Source: Nitrococcus sp.
Lineage (GTDB): Bacteria > Pseudomonadota > Gammaproteobacteria > Nitrococcales > Nitrococcaceae
DNA: 32,574 nt
Direction: 5' to 3'
NCBI GenBank assembly: GCA_030452265.1
Contig: JAKDMQ010000011.1
Span: 1 to 32,574, forward strand
In this document: piece after piece, positions 1 to 9,325 of the stretch
Layout: each line of letters opens with the position of its first letter
How positions within the stretch are numbered: the stretch's first letter is position 1
Notes under the pieces: model-generated
The model's database searches: none
What the model saw: the letters and a program-made list of their open reading frames with translations, nothing else
What the model was told of the DNA's origin: nothing
Program-made: the position numbers and the translations under genes

Positions 1-1623
1 TTGCAGCATGTGGTGGAGGGTTCGACCGAGCGGTTGCGCGATGACCCCTGGGTCGATTACTTGAAGCTGCCCGACTGGATGAGCGGGCTTATCAAGGCCG
101 GGGCGCTGGGGCAGAAATCCGGCGCCGGCGTCTACCGCAAGGTAGGCAAGGAAATCCAGGTGCTCGACGCTGATAGCGGCGATTATCGACCCGCTGAGCC
201 GGAGGCCGCGGCCGAGCTTCAGGAGATTCTTGGCCAGGCCGATCCGGGCCGCATGCTCGAGCGATTGCGTCAATGCGAGCACCCGCAGGCGCAGTTTCTC
301 TGGTGTATCCACCGGGACATGTTCCACTATGCGGCCTACCTGCTGGCACATATCGCGGATAACGCGCGTGATGTGGATCTGGCCATCCGCTGGGGCTTCG
401 GCTGGCACCGCGGACCGTTCGAGCTTTGGCAGGCCGCCGGCTGGCGCGAGATGGCGGCCGCGATCCAGGCGGACATCGACGCCGGGCGCACTCTGGCCGC
501 CGTGCCCCTGCCCGATTGGGTGCACCGGATCGAGACGGTGCATAAAGCCGAGGGCTCCTACTCGCCGTCGGACGACGAGTATCGTCCCCGCTCCGCGCTG
601 GCGGTCTACCAGCGGCAATATTTTCCCGACAAGCTTCTGGGCGAGCGACCGGCGGCACGCGGCGAGACGGTGTTCGAGACCGAGGCGGTGCGTCTGTGGA
701 ACATCGAGCCGGATATCGCGATCCTGAGCTTCAAGTCGCGCCAGCACGCAATCGGTAGTGACGTTCTGGATGGGGTCATAGAGGCCGTGGCCATCGCCGA
801 GCGCTCGTTCCGAGGCCTCGTGTTATGGCAGAGCTCCGAGCCGTTTTCGGTCGGAGCCAACCTAAAGCAGGTGCTCGCGGCCCTCGAGGCCGATGACTAC
901 TCGAGCCTGGAGCGAACGCTAGTGCGTTTCCAGCAGGCGACCGGGTGCCTGCGCGACTCATCAATCCCGGTGGTCGCCGGCGTGCGCGGAATGGCGCTCG
1001 GTGGGGGCTGCGAGTTCCTCATGCACTGCGATCATGTGGTGGCCGCGCTCGAGAGCTACATCGGCTTGGTCGAGGTGGGGGTGGGCCTCGTTCCGGCCGG
1101 CGGCGGCTGCAAGGAGCTTGCGCGGCGGGCGGCGCAGCTTAGCCCGGATGGCGATCCGTTCCCGTTCCTGCGCGGCTACTTCGAGTCGGTAGCCAAGGCC
1201 ACCGTGGCGAAGAGCGCGCGCGAGGCGCAAACACTCGGGCTGCTCGGGGCCAATAGCACAGTCATTATGCATACCGATGAGGTGTTGCACGTGGCGCAGC
1301 AGCAGGCCATCGCGCTTGCCGAGGCCGGCTATCGCCCGCCATTGCAGCGGCCGTTGCGCGTTGCGGGGCGGGACGGGGCGGCCACGCTCGATGCCATTTT
1401 GGTCAATCTCCGCTGCGGCGGCTTTATATCCGCGTACGACTATGAGGTTGCCGCGCGTTTGGCTAGCGTACTCTGCGGGGGCGGGGTGGATGCGGGGACC
1501 AGCGTGTCCGAGAGTTGGCTGCTGCACCTCGAGCGTGAGAGCTTCATGGCGCTGCTGCGCAATCGAAAGACCCAAGATCGGATCGCGCACACGCTCGAGA
1601 CCGGTAAGCCGTTGCGGAATTGA
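1..1623 (+). CDS. 3-hydroxyacyl-CoA dehydrogenase / enoyl-CoA hydratase fusion, 5' end outside window
   Basis: Beta-oxidation enzyme that hydrates trans-2-enoyl-CoA and oxidises the 3-hydroxyacyl-CoA. The frame is open to the window edge, so the NAD-binding domain is missing from view. Visible are the end of the dehydrogenase core (GQKSGAGVYRK near residue 38), a second helical 3HCDH C-terminal domain (about 95-180), and a C-terminal enoyl-CoA hydratase domain (about 225-420). That domain has an oxyanion-type segment (SVGANLK) and both glutamates expected for hydratase activity: E338 in GGCEF and E358 in GLVEVG. Their 20-residue spacing is that of FadB. The order dehydrogenase then hydratase is that of FadN-like proteins and the reverse of E. 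coli FadB. The stop is 14 bases before the thiolase start, so the two are surely co-transcribed. Family assignment is firm; chain-length specificity cannot be read. Confidence 0.93.
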   Translation: MQHVVEGSTERLRDDPWVDYLKLPDWMSGLIKAGALGQKSGAGVYRKVGKEIQVLDADSGDYRPAEPEAAAELQEILGQADPGRMLERLRQCEHPQAQFLWCIHRDMFHYAAYLLAHIADNARDVDLAIRWGFGWHRGPFELWQAAGWREMAAAIQADIDAGRTLAAVPLPDWVHRIETVHKAEGSYSPSDDEYRPRSALAVYQRQYFPDKLLGERPAARGETVFETEAVRLWNIEPDIAILSFKSRQHAIGSDVLDGVIEAVAIAERSFRGLVLWQSSEPFSVGANLKQVLAALEADDYSSLERTLVRFQQATGCLRDSSIPVVAGVRGMALGGGCEFLMHCDHVVAALESYIGLVEVGVGLVPAGGGCKELARRAAQLSPDGDPFPFLRGYFESVAKATVAKSAREAQTLGLLGANSTVIMHTDEVLHVAQQQAIALAEAGYRPPLQRPLRVAGRDGAATLDAILVNLRCGGFISAYDYEVAARLASVLCGGGVDAGTSVSESWLLHLERESFMALLRNRKTQDRIAHTLETGKPLRN

Positions 1624-1637
1624 CCCAGGAGAAGACC

Positions 1638-2837
1638 ATGACGGCACAGATTCAGGACGCATTCATCGTCGCGGCCGTACGCACCCCGGTCGGCAAGGCA
1701 CCGCGCGGCGTGTTTCGATCCACCCGGCCGGACGATTTGCTCGTCCACGTATTGCGCGGCGTAATCGATGCGGTCCCCGGCTTGGAGCCGGCGGCGATCG
1801 AGGACGTGCTCATCGGCTGCGCCATGCCCGAGGCGCAGCAGGGGCTCAATGTGGCTCGAATGGGGGCCTTGCTCGCCGGATTGCCGGACTCGGTGCCCGG
1901 CGCCACCGTCAACCGCTTCTGTGCATCCGGGCTGCAGGCCATCGCCATGGCCGCGGATCGCGTGCGCCTGGGCGAGGCCGATTGCATCATCGCCGGCGGG
2001 GCCGAGAGCATGAGCGCCATTCCCTGGATGGGCAACAAGCCCTCGTTCAATCCGGAGATCTTCGCGCACGAGGAGAACATCGGCATCGCTTTCGGCATGG
2101 GCCTGACGGCCGAGCAGGTGGCCGAGCGCTGGCGGGTCTCGCGCGAGGATCAAGACGCTTTCGCGGTGCAGAGCCACCAGCGCGCCCTGCATGCGATCGA
2201 AACCGGCGAGCTCGGCGCCGGAATCCTGCCCTATACCGTGCGCCGGCGGACACCCTCCGCCGATGGCCAGACGGTTGCGGTACACGAGCGGATCGTGGAT
2301 ACGGATGAGGGACCAAGGCCGGGTACCACACCGGAGGTTCTGGCCAAGCTGCGCCCTGTGTTTGCGGCGCGGGGGACGGTGACCGCCGGAAACAGCTCGC
2401 AAACCAGCGACGGGGCCGGGGCGGTGGTGATCATGAGCGAGCGGATGATCAAACGCCTTGGCGTGCGGCCGCTCGGTCGCTGGGTTGCATTTAGCGTGAT
2501 CGGCGTGCCGCCGCGGATCATGGGCATTGGCCCGAAGTTTGCGATTCCACTGGCGCTCGAGCGAGCGGGCCTCGCTCAGGATCAGCTCGAATGGATCGAG
2601 CTCAACGAGGCGTTCGCGGCCCAAAGCCTGGCGGTGATCCGCGAACTAGGGCTGGACTCCGAGCGCGTCAACCCGCTGGGCGGGGCCATTGCGCTTGGTC
2701 ACCCGCTCGGCGCCACCGGTGCTATCCGCACCGCCACTTTGCTGCACGGTATGCGCCGGCGCGGGCTGCGTTACGGGATGGTGACCATGTGCGTCGGCAC
2801 CGGTATGGGCGCGGCCGGTATTTTTGAGGCGGTCTAG
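1638..2837 (+). CDS. fadA: acetyl-CoA C-acyltransferase (3-ketoacyl-CoA thiolase)
   Basis: Last step of beta-oxidation, cleaving 3-ketoacyl-CoA with CoA to give acetyl-CoA. It is 399 residues long, normal for the family. All thiolase signatures are present: nucleophile C95 in NRFCASG, the [12 protein letters not shown] loop, H355 in GHPLGATG and C385 in MCVGTGMG. The ATG at 1638 is chosen because AGGAGA sits 5 bases upstream; an in-frame ATG at 1620 would overlap the previous stop and lacks such a site. It follows the dehydrogenase/hydratase gene directly, forming the usual two-gene beta-oxidation unit. A biosynthetic thiolase is less likely given this partner. Confidence 0.95.
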   Translation: MTAQIQDAFIVAAVRTPVGKAPRGVFRSTRPDDLLVHVLRGVIDAVPGLEPAAIEDVLIGCAMPEAQQGLNVARMGALLAGLPDSVPGATVNRFCASGLQAIAMAADRVRLGEADCIIAGGAESMSAIPWMGNKPSFNPEIFAHEENIGIAFGMGLTAEQVAERWRVSREDQDAFAVQSHQRALHAIETGELGAGILPYTVRRRTPSADGQTVAVHERIVDTDEGPRPGTTPEVLAKLRPVFAARGTVTAGNSSQTSDGAGAVVIMSERMIKRLGVRPLGRWVAFSVIGVPPRIMGIGPKFAIPLALERAGLAQDQLEWIELNEAFAAQSLAVIRELGLDSERVNPLGGAIALGHPLGATGAIRTATLLHGMRRRGLRYGMVTMCVGTGMGAAGIFEAV

Positions 2838-2939
2838 GAGGCTCTCCCCCGCTGGGTCGAGATGCCGCCGACGGTCCCGCCTGAGCGTACCGCCCCGGCC
2901 CGACAATGCTTCTGCAAACATCAGCAATAGGAAGTTGCC

Positions 2940-5642
2940 GTGAAATTGTCCACTCCCCGTTCTGCCGCCGCCTGTCTCCGTGTTCTCGCCCTAGTAGGCG
3001 CCGCCGCGCTGCTGCTGGCGAGCTGCGATAGCGCGCCGAGCAGTGACGAGGCTGACGCGGACAACGTGCTGCGCGCGCAGTTGGACAATGGCTTACGGGT
3101 GGTTGTCGTTCCCAATCGCCTGGCGCCGGTGGCCACTAGCGTGGTCACTTACCGGGTCGGCGCCAACGAGACACCAGAGGGCTTTCCGGGCCGCGCCCAC
3201 GCTCTCGAGCACATGATGTTCCGCGGCAGTCCCGGGCTCAGCGCGGAACAGCTCTCCGCCATATCCTCGGCTACCGGCGCAAGCTTCAACGCGGTCACTC
3301 GGCAGAGCGTTACCCAGTATTACTTCACCGCACCGGCACAGTTCCTGGGCGTGATCTTGCACATGCAGGCACTGCGCATGAGCGGCATCATGAACGCCCC
3401 GGCGCTGTGGCAGAAGGAGCGCGGTGCCATCCTTCAGGAAGTAGCCTCAAATCTCTCCAACCCAGAGTATAAGTTCTTTACCCAGCTAATCGAGCGGATG
3501 TTCGCGGGTACCCCCTATGCCATCGACGGACTAGGCACGGTTGAGGGCCTAAAGAATACCACCGCCGCCGAATTGCAGGCGTTCTACGACGAGTGGTACG
3601 TGCCTAACAATGCAACCCTGGTGGTGGTTGGCGACGTGGACCCGCAACGGGTGTTGGAGCGCGTGCGCGCGCTGTTCGGCGATATCCCTTCGCACCCGCT
3701 GCCAAAGCGCCCCAAGGTGGATCTGCAAGCGCTGGAGCCGGAGCAACTCAGCACCGAGACGGCCGCTCCCTATGGTCTGGCGGTGATCTCTTTTCGGTTG
3801 CCGGGCTACATGGATGAGGACTACGCCGCCGCGGCCGTATTGGCCGATGTGCTCGATAGCCGCCGCGGCGACCTCTATGCCCTGGTCGCCCGCGGCAAAG
3901 CACTGGCTGCCAACTTCGCGCTCAACGCCTATCCGCAAGCCGGCATGGGTTACGTTATCGGTGCGTTTCCCCGCGGCGGTGACGGTGAGGCGCTGCTGCA
4001 GAGGATGCGTGAGGTCATTCGCGAGCGGGTGCGCAAAGGCATTTCGCCGGCGCTGGTCGAAGCCGCCAAGCGCAGCGCGGTTACCCGCGCCGAGGCTGAG
4101 CAGAACTCCATCTCCGGTTTGGCTATGAGCTGGGCCTATGCGCTCACGGTGCAGGGCCTGGATTCGCCGGACGCCGTGGTGGATGCCATTCAGCGCGTCA
4201 CCGTGGCGGACGTCAACCGTGTGGCGCGGCGCTACCTGAACCTGGATACCGCCATTACCGGACTCCTGCGGCCAACCCGCACCGGGGAGGCGGTCGCGGG
4301 TGGGGCGAGTGGCAGCGCCGAGCACGACTTCGAGCTTACCAACCTCGGCGATGTCAAGCTGCCGGACTGGGCCGCCGCCAAGTTGCAGCAGCTCTCCATG
4401 CCCGATATCAAGATTGACCCTGTGGTCACCACTTTGGATAACGGCCTCAAGGTGATCGTGCAGCCGGCCTATACCAGCGACACGGTCTCGGTTTACGGCC
4501 AGATCCGCAATGAGCCGGCGCTCACCATGCCTAAGGACGAAGAAGGGGTGGATGAGGTGCTGGACCAGCTATTTGCGTATGGGACCGAGCAGTTGGACCG
4601 GCTCGCCTTGCAGCGTGAGCTGGACGAGATCGGTGCGCAGGAATCAGCCGGTCAGGACTTCACCCTGGTGGTGCTCTCCGAGCATTTCGAGCGCGGCGTC
4701 GAGCTGCTCGCACAGCATGAGCTGCACCCTGCGCTGCCGGCGAAGGCCTTCAAAACCGTGCGCTCCCAGGTGGCGGCCGCAGTTGCCGGGCGGCTGCAGA
4801 GCCCGGATTACCGTTTCCGCCGCGCGCTGCTCAAGGCGCTTTATCCGAAGGGCGACCCTACCCTGCGCCAGGCTACACCAGAAACCGTATCTAGCCTGGA
4901 GCTCGCGGATGTGGAAGCCTATTATGGGAGGATATTCCGGCCTGACCTCACCAGCGTCGTTGTGATAGGCAATATTGAGCCGCAACGCGCGCTCGATACC
5001 ATTCGCCGCTACTTCGCCGACTGGCAAGCCGAGGGCGCTCAGCCGGACACCACCCTGCCGCCGGTGCCGCCAAGCGGCACAACCCACATTAGCGTGGTCG
5101 ACCCAACTCGGGTGCAGGATCGGGTGGTGCTGGCGCAGACCCTGGCCGTGACCCGTAAGGGTCCGGGCTACTACGCGCTGCAACTTGGGAATCAGGTATT
5201 AAGCGGCGGCTTTTACGCAAGCCGCCTGTATCGTGCCCTGCGCAGCGAGCGCGGGCTAGTTTACTACGTGCATTCCGATGTCGACGCCACCAAGACACGC
5301 GCGGATTTCTCCATCGCCTTTGCCAGCGACCCGGAGAACGTCGACATTGCCAGCGCGATCATCCGCCAGAATCTCTCACAAATGCAGCACGAGCCGGTGG
5401 CGGGCGAAGAGTTGTTCCGCGCCAAGGCACAACTGGTGCGGGCGATTCCGCTGGCCCAATCGAGCCAGCAGGGCATCGCCGAGGGTCTGCTCTACCGCGC
5501 AGCCCACGACTTGCCGCTGGACGAGCCGCTGGACGCTGCCCATGCCTACCTTAAGATGGATGGACGCGAGGTCATGGAAGCCTTCCGGCAGTGGGTGCGG
5601 CCGCGGGAGCTGGCCCGAGTCAGCCAGGGGCCGCCGCAATAG
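2940..5642 (+). CDS. M16 family zinc metallopeptidase, two-domain lipoprotein
   Basis: Predicted periplasmic zinc peptidase of the insulinase/pitrilysin family, 900 residues. A lipoprotein signal ends in the lipobox LLAS-C29, so it is probably anchored to a membrane facing the periplasm. The inverted zinc motif HxxEH is H87-A-L-E90-H91, and the distal ligand is probably E167 in QEVASN, which fits the family spacing. The second half (from about residue 490, starting TLDNGLKVIV) repeats the fold but has DEVLD where HxxEH should be. It is therefore the inactive half, as is usual in this group. The GTG start at 2940 is supported by AGGAAG at 2929-2934. A gap of about 100 bases separates it from the thiolase gene, so it may have its own promoter. 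Substrate unknown. Confidence 0.92.
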   Translation: MKLSTPRSAAACLRVLALVGAAALLLASCDSAPSSDEADADNVLRAQLDNGLRVVVVPNRLAPVATSVVTYRVGANETPEGFPGRAHALEHMMFRGSPGLSAEQLSAISSATGASFNAVTRQSVTQYYFTAPAQFLGVILHMQALRMSGIMNAPALWQKERGAILQEVASNLSNPEYKFFTQLIERMFAGTPYAIDGLGTVEGLKNTTAAELQAFYDEWYVPNNATLVVVGDVDPQRVLERVRALFGDIPSHPLPKRPKVDLQALEPEQLSTETAAPYGLAVISFRLPGYMDEDYAAAAVLADVLDSRRGDLYALVARGKALAANFALNAYPQAGMGYVIGAFPRGGDGEALLQRMREVIRERVRKGISPALVEAAKRSAVTRAEAEQNSISGLAMSWAYALTVQGLDSPDAVVDAIQRVTVADVNRVARRYLNLDTAITGLLRPTRTGEAVAGGASGSAEHDFELTNLGDVKLPDWAAAKLQQLSMPDIKIDPVVTTLDNGLKVIVQPAYTSDTVSVYGQIRNEPALTMPKDEEGVDEVLDQLFAYGTEQLDRLALQRELDEIGAQESAGQDFTLVVLSEHFERGVELLAQHELHPALPAKAFKTVRSQVAAAVAGRLQSPDYRFRRALLKALYPKGDPTLRQATPETVSSLELADVEAYYGRIFRPDLTSVVVIGNIEPQRALDTIRRYFADWQAEGAQPDTTLPPVPPSGTTHISVVDPTRVQDRVVLAQTLAVTRKGPGYYALQLGNQVLSGGFYASRLYRALRSERGLVYYVHSDVDATKTRADFSIAFASDPENVDIASAIIRQNLSQMQHEPVAGEELFRAKAQLVRAIPLAQSSQQGIAEGLLYRAAHDLPLDEPLDAAHAYLKMDGREVMEAFRQWVRPRELARVSQGPPQ

Positions 5643-5746
5643 ACGGCAATAGACGCCGTGGCGGGAGCGGGAGTATTGGACGTATATGAAGAAAAGTGTT
5701 TCGAGCGCGGCTCGCATGGATTGACGGCTGGCGGTTGGGTGCTTGC

Positions 5747-6292
5747 ATGATCGCACGCGGGTCAAATCCGCTCTATCTCGGCATTGCCGTAGCTTGTATC
5801 CCGCTGCTCGCGGGGTGCAGTCTAGTCTATGATCCACCCGCGACGCCGCCGTTCACCACAGCGCAAGCCTTCGCGCGCCTAGCTCCGGTCGCCCGAAACT
5901 TGCAGTTCATCGCCGCGCCGAGTCCGGAGACGGCGGCTACGCCGATCGCCCCGCCTAGCACATACCAGGGCTTGCTCCCTTGCGCCGACTGTCCGGGGAT
6001 CGACTATCATCTCAATCTGCTTCCAGACCACAGCTACCACATGCGCCTGGATTATCAAGGCCGCGATGCCAGTTTCAACGAATACGGCCGCTGGCGGTTG
6101 GCGGATGGCGGCAAGAAATTGCTATTACAAGAAGTAGGTACACGCCCTTCGATACAGCAATGGGCCGTGCTCGACCACGGCTGGCGGCTGCGCGTGCTCG
6201 ATCGCACGGGGCAGCCCATTCATTCCGAGTTAAGTTACGATCTCACGCGTAGCGCGCAGTTCGAACCGTTAGCTGCAAAATCCGCTGATTGA
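5747..6292 (+). CDS. NlpE-like copper-resistance lipoprotein
   Basis: Small exported lipoprotein, 181 residues from the ATG at 5747. That start places a lipoprotein signal directly at the N-terminus, with lipobox LLAG-C24; a start at 5696 would add 17 residues in front of the signal and is less likely. The C-terminal half matches the N-terminal domain of NlpE: YQGLLPCADCPGI with the C79-x-x-C82 pair, then LLPDHSYHMRLDYQG and a GRWRL strand. In E. coli NlpE such a domain senses surface adhesion or copper and signals to Cpx. No second (OB-fold) domain is present, so this is a single-domain form. The link to Cpx signalling here is only by family resemblance. Confidence 0.75.
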   Translation: MIARGSNPLYLGIAVACIPLLAGCSLVYDPPATPPFTTAQAFARLAPVARNLQFIAAPSPETAATPIAPPSTYQGLLPCADCPGIDYHLNLLPDHSYHMRLDYQGRDASFNEYGRWRLADGGKKLLLQEVGTRPSIQQWAVLDHGWRLRVLDRTGQPIHSELSYDLTRSAQFEPLAAKSAD

Positions 6293-6381
6293 TCGCCAAC
6301 CTCGCCGCCCATGTGCACGCTGCATGAGTGATTTACCATGACGAGGCTCGTTAGCTGACCCACTGTATCTTACGCCCAATT

Positions 6382-6855
6382 TTACTCTTTTCCCGGTTTT
6401 GGTATAATCATTACTGGGCATTGTGCCTTTCTGGCTACACTTTCTGATACGCTTCCAGAAATAAAATGATCCAGGCCAGTTCTTCCGTGTGTCCCCAAAA
6501 TGATCAGGTCTGCCTTATATTCTTCAGCTACTGCCAGTATCTCATCCTGCGCTCTGCCAACCCGTGTATATTTTGCGATCTGCAGACCCTCTCCATATTG
6601 CTTTTGTATCCTACTAAATAGGTCTTTACTGGCTTGTTCTCGTATTTCCATGAGAGCAGGCGCCATAACGGAGGGCTCGCCAAGCAGAGGATCCGCAAGA
6701 TTAGGGCTGTTGACAGGAATATCATCAACATGAACAAGGGCTACTTTTGAACGGAGCTTGTTCGCCAGCAACATCCCATAATGAACGGCCTGATCTGAAT
6801 AGGGGCTGTCTTCAACCGCTATGAGGATTCTGTCAATATTATCTGGACTCTTCAT
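6382..6855 (-). CDS. universal stress protein (UspA family)
   Basis: A 157-residue single-domain Usp protein, probably cytoplasmic. The ATP-binding signature G-x2-G-x9-G-S is complete (G121, G124, G134, S135, starting at GTHGRTG), so it belongs to the nucleotide-binding branch. The N-terminal strand RILIAVEDS and the VHVDD strand are also typical. It is the only minus-strand gene in the first 16 kb, convergent to the NlpE-like gene. Its base composition and that of its flanks (about 6360-6990) are visibly more AT-rich than the surroundings, which suggests later acquisition or different selection. The exact stress it serves cannot be told. Confidence 0.92.
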   Translation of the reverse strand: MKSPDNIDRILIAVEDSPYSDQAVHYGMLLANKLRSKVALVHVDDIPVNSPNLADPLLGEPSVMAPALMEIREQASKDLFSRIQKQYGEGLQIAKYTRVGRAQDEILAVAEEYKADLIILGTHGRTGLDHFISGSVSESVARKAQCPVMIIPKPGKE

Positions 6856-7006
6856 GATATTTATAAGAGTATTAATGGTTTATGTTTACCCGGATATCCT
6901 CCGGAGTCTTCAAGTCATTTCGCGTCTCCAGCTCCTGGAGCCGACTCTATGTTATTTTGGATCTAAGCGTTATTCAATATAAACGTACCCGTTAGCGGCG
7001 GATCCT

Positions 7007-7795
7007 ATGCATGATCGCGTGTTAGTCAGGTCGAGGCGGTTTGCTTCTCTGATCGCCGGCGTGTTGTTGGTGTTGCTCGCGAACCTTGCAGTGGCATCGC
7101 AGATTGAGGTCATCGAGCTGCGCCATCGGCTCGCCGAAGAGCTGGCGCCGACGCTCTCCGCGGTGGCGGGCGAGGATGTGGTAGTCAGCGCGGCCGGCTC
7201 ACGGTTGATCGTGCGCGGCAGCCCTGAGGCCATCGAACGGATGCGCAAGCTGGCGGCGGAGCTTGATACCGCCACGCAGTCGCTGCGCATCAGCGTACGG
7301 CGCGTCAGCGGCGCCGCGGCTGGGCGTGGAGGAGTTGGCGCCGACAGGAAAGGTGTCGAGGTGTACAGCAGTCGATCGGCGCAAGACAGCCGCTTGTTAC
7401 AGACCGTAACGGTTCGGGCCGGCCAGCCCGCCTTCATCGATACAGGGAAGAGCGTACCGATAACGGATCGCCGCGTGATTTTGAGCACGCTCGGTGCGGC
7501 CTATACCGAGCGTCGCCGCTATCAGCACCGGCCGCAAGGCTTCTATGCTACCGCGCGGCTCGTTGACGGGCGCGCCATTGTCGACATCAGCGTGGCGGAC
7601 AGCAGCGGCAATACTGGTGGTGCGGTGCAGCATAGGCGTCTCGTCAGCACCGTCTCCGGAGAGTTGGGGGAATGGATAGGGATCGGTACGGTGCGGGAAG
7701 GCGCGGCGCGAGAGGGCTCCGGCATCATCTTCAGTACCCGAAACGTCGAATCGGATTGGCAACAGATCGAGATCAGAGTCGACGTTGCGGAGTAA
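7007..7795 (+). CDS. exported protein with secretin-type N domain and secretin-like strand region
   Basis: Protein of 262 residues with an N-terminal signal peptide (hydrophobic segment about 13-31, cleavage near AVAS). Residues about 33-95 (IEVIELRH...VIVRGSPEAIERMRKLAAELD) have the pattern of a short Secretin_N/NolW-type domain: a beta strand, a helix, GSRLIVRGSPE, then a helix with the LD end. After it comes RAGQPAFIDTGKSVPI, which resembles the start of a secretin beta domain, but the protein is far too short to form a full secretin pore. No pilus or secretion genes stand beside it. It may be a periplasmic accessory or an orphan relic. The next gene, pabB, is unrelated and about 80 bases away. 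Function unknown. Confidence 0.6.
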   Translation: MHDRVLVRSRRFASLIAGVLLVLLANLAVASQIEVIELRHRLAEELAPTLSAVAGEDVVVSAAGSRLIVRGSPEAIERMRKLAAELDTATQSLRISVRRVSGAAAGRGGVGADRKGVEVYSSRSAQDSRLLQTVTVRAGQPAFIDTGKSVPITDRRVILSTLGAAYTERRRYQHRPQGFYATARLVDGRAIVDISVADSSGNTGGAVQHRRLVSTVSGELGEWIGIGTVREGAAREGSGIIFSTRNVESDWQQIEIRVDVAE

Positions 7796-7873
7796 GGAGG
7801 TTCAACTCCACGGCCAGCGATTCCTCTCCAGCGAGCTTCTTCAGGTCATTCGAGCGATCTGTCAGCGCGCTTG

Positions 7874-9325
7874 ATGCCTGTTAAGCTATCGCGGAACCCG
7901 GGTGGGATGGATTCAGTGCCGATAAAGCATGCTACACCGCTTGCGACGGCGCGCGTCTGCCGCGAAGCAGTGGATCTGCTGGATCTGCATACCTATCGCC
8001 CTGCACGCTACCCGCATTTGCTAGAGAGCGCCGCTTTTGGCACCGCCCAGGGGCGTTACGATATTCTGTTCGCGTTTCCGGGCGAGTCCCTCGAGCTTGG
8101 CGCGAACGGCTGCCTATCGGGTCCGGTTATTGCCCACGATGCTGGATTCCTAACTAACCTGGATACCTGGTGGCGGCAGTCGGCTTTGCCGCCTGGGGCG
8201 CAGGATTCCGGCGCATTGCCGTTTACCGGCGGATGGTTTTTGTTTTTTGGCTACGAGCTGGCCGCGGAGATTGAGCCGGTACTGCGGCTACCGAGAGGCT
8301 CGGCCGTGCCGATCGCGCTGGCGACCCGGATGCCTGCCGCCGTCATCCGCGATCATGAACAACGCCGGACATGGCTTGTTGCCGAGACCGAGCACGCCGA
8401 TCTGCTCGATCGCATCGAGGCCGATATCCGGATGCTGGCCGGCCGCCGTCCGTTCGCGGGCCGCGATGGCGTACTGGCTGGTGCGTTGGCCGAAGAGCCT
8501 GAGCCGCGCTACCTTGATGCCGTGCGCCGGATAAAGCGTTACATTCGCGCCGGGGATGTATTTCAGGCGAACCTTTCCCGGCGCTGGTCCGGGCGGTTAC
8601 GACCAGGGACAACATCAAGCGAGCTTTACCGGCGGCTGCGACGCGCCAATCCCGGACCATTCGCGGGCCTGGCGACCTGGGAGGACCGGGCGGTGATCAG
8701 CTCATCCCCGGAACGGTTGGTGCGCGTGCGCAACACAATGGTGGAGACGCGCCCGATCGCCGGCACTTGGCCTCGGCAGCGCACGCTCGCCCGGGACGAA
8801 GACGCCACGCGGGCACTGCTAGCGCATCCCAAGGAGCGCGCCGAGCACATCATGCTGATCGATCTCGAGCGCAACGACCTCGGCCGAGTCTGCCGACCGG
8901 GCTCGGTCGTGGTCAATGAGCTGATGGCCTTGGAGTCCTACGTGCACGTGCACCATATCGTCTCGAATGTGCAGGGGCGCCTCGCGCACGGCGTATCACC
9001 CGGCGAGGTCATCCGCGCCGTCTTCCCCGGCGGAACCATCACCGGCTGTCCGAAGGTGCGCTGCATGGAAATCCTCGCCGAGCTGGAACAATCGCCGCGC
9101 GGCGCTTATACGGGCTCGATGGGCTATCTCAACCGCGACGGCAGTCTGGATCTCAACATTTTGATCCGCACCATGGAACGCTTCGGCGATGCGCTGAGCT
9201 TTCGTGCGGGCGGCGGAATCGTCGTGGATTCCGTGCCGAGCCGAGAGTTGGCGGAAACGCGAGCGAAGGCGCGCGGTCTCATCCTCGCGCTGGAGGCAGC
9301 CGATGATCCCCCCGCGCGGCCATGA
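7874..9325 (+). CDS. pabB: aminodeoxychorismate synthase component I
   Basis: Converts chorismate plus ammonia to 4-amino-4-deoxychorismate, the first step to p-aminobenzoate and folate. About 483 residues from the ATG at 7874; TTG 7871 and ATG 7907 are alternatives, none with a strong ribosome site. The chorismate-binding domain (about 210-475) is complete: GDVFQANLS, RPIAGTWPR, ERAEHIMLIDLERNDLGRV, FPGGTITGCPK, and the FRAGGGIV end. The N-terminal domain has the family's GGWFLFFGYELA segment. At the position where classical PabB has PIKGT with a catalytic lysine, this protein reads PIAGT (alanine codon 8759-8761), as in anthranilate synthase TrpE. The four-base overlap (ATGA) with pabC argues for PabB rather than TrpE. 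Confidence 0.9.
   Translation: MPVKLSRNPGGMDSVPIKHATPLATARVCREAVDLLDLHTYRPARYPHLLESAAFGTAQGRYDILFAFPGESLELGANGCLSGPVIAHDAGFLTNLDTWWRQSALPPGAQDSGALPFTGGWFLFFGYELAAEIEPVLRLPRGSAVPIALATRMPAAVIRDHEQRRTWLVAETEHADLLDRIEADIRMLAGRRPFAGRDGVLAGALAEEPEPRYLDAVRRIKRYIRAGDVFQANLSRRWSGRLRPGTTSSELYRRLRRANPGPFAGLATWEDRAVISSSPERLVRVRNTMVETRPIAGTWPRQRTLARDEDATRALLAHPKERAEHIMLIDLERNDLGRVCRPGSVVVNELMALESYVHVHHIVSNVQGRLAHGVSPGEVIRAVFPGGTITGCPKVRCMEILAELEQSPRGAYTGSMGYLNRDGSLDLNILIRTMERFGDALSFRAGGGIVVDSVPSRELAETRAKARGLILALEAADDPPARP

Noticed and set aside
7796-7801. A perfect AGGAGG just after the stop of the secretin-like gene
   Set aside because: No start codon stands at a usable distance, so it does not mark a gene.
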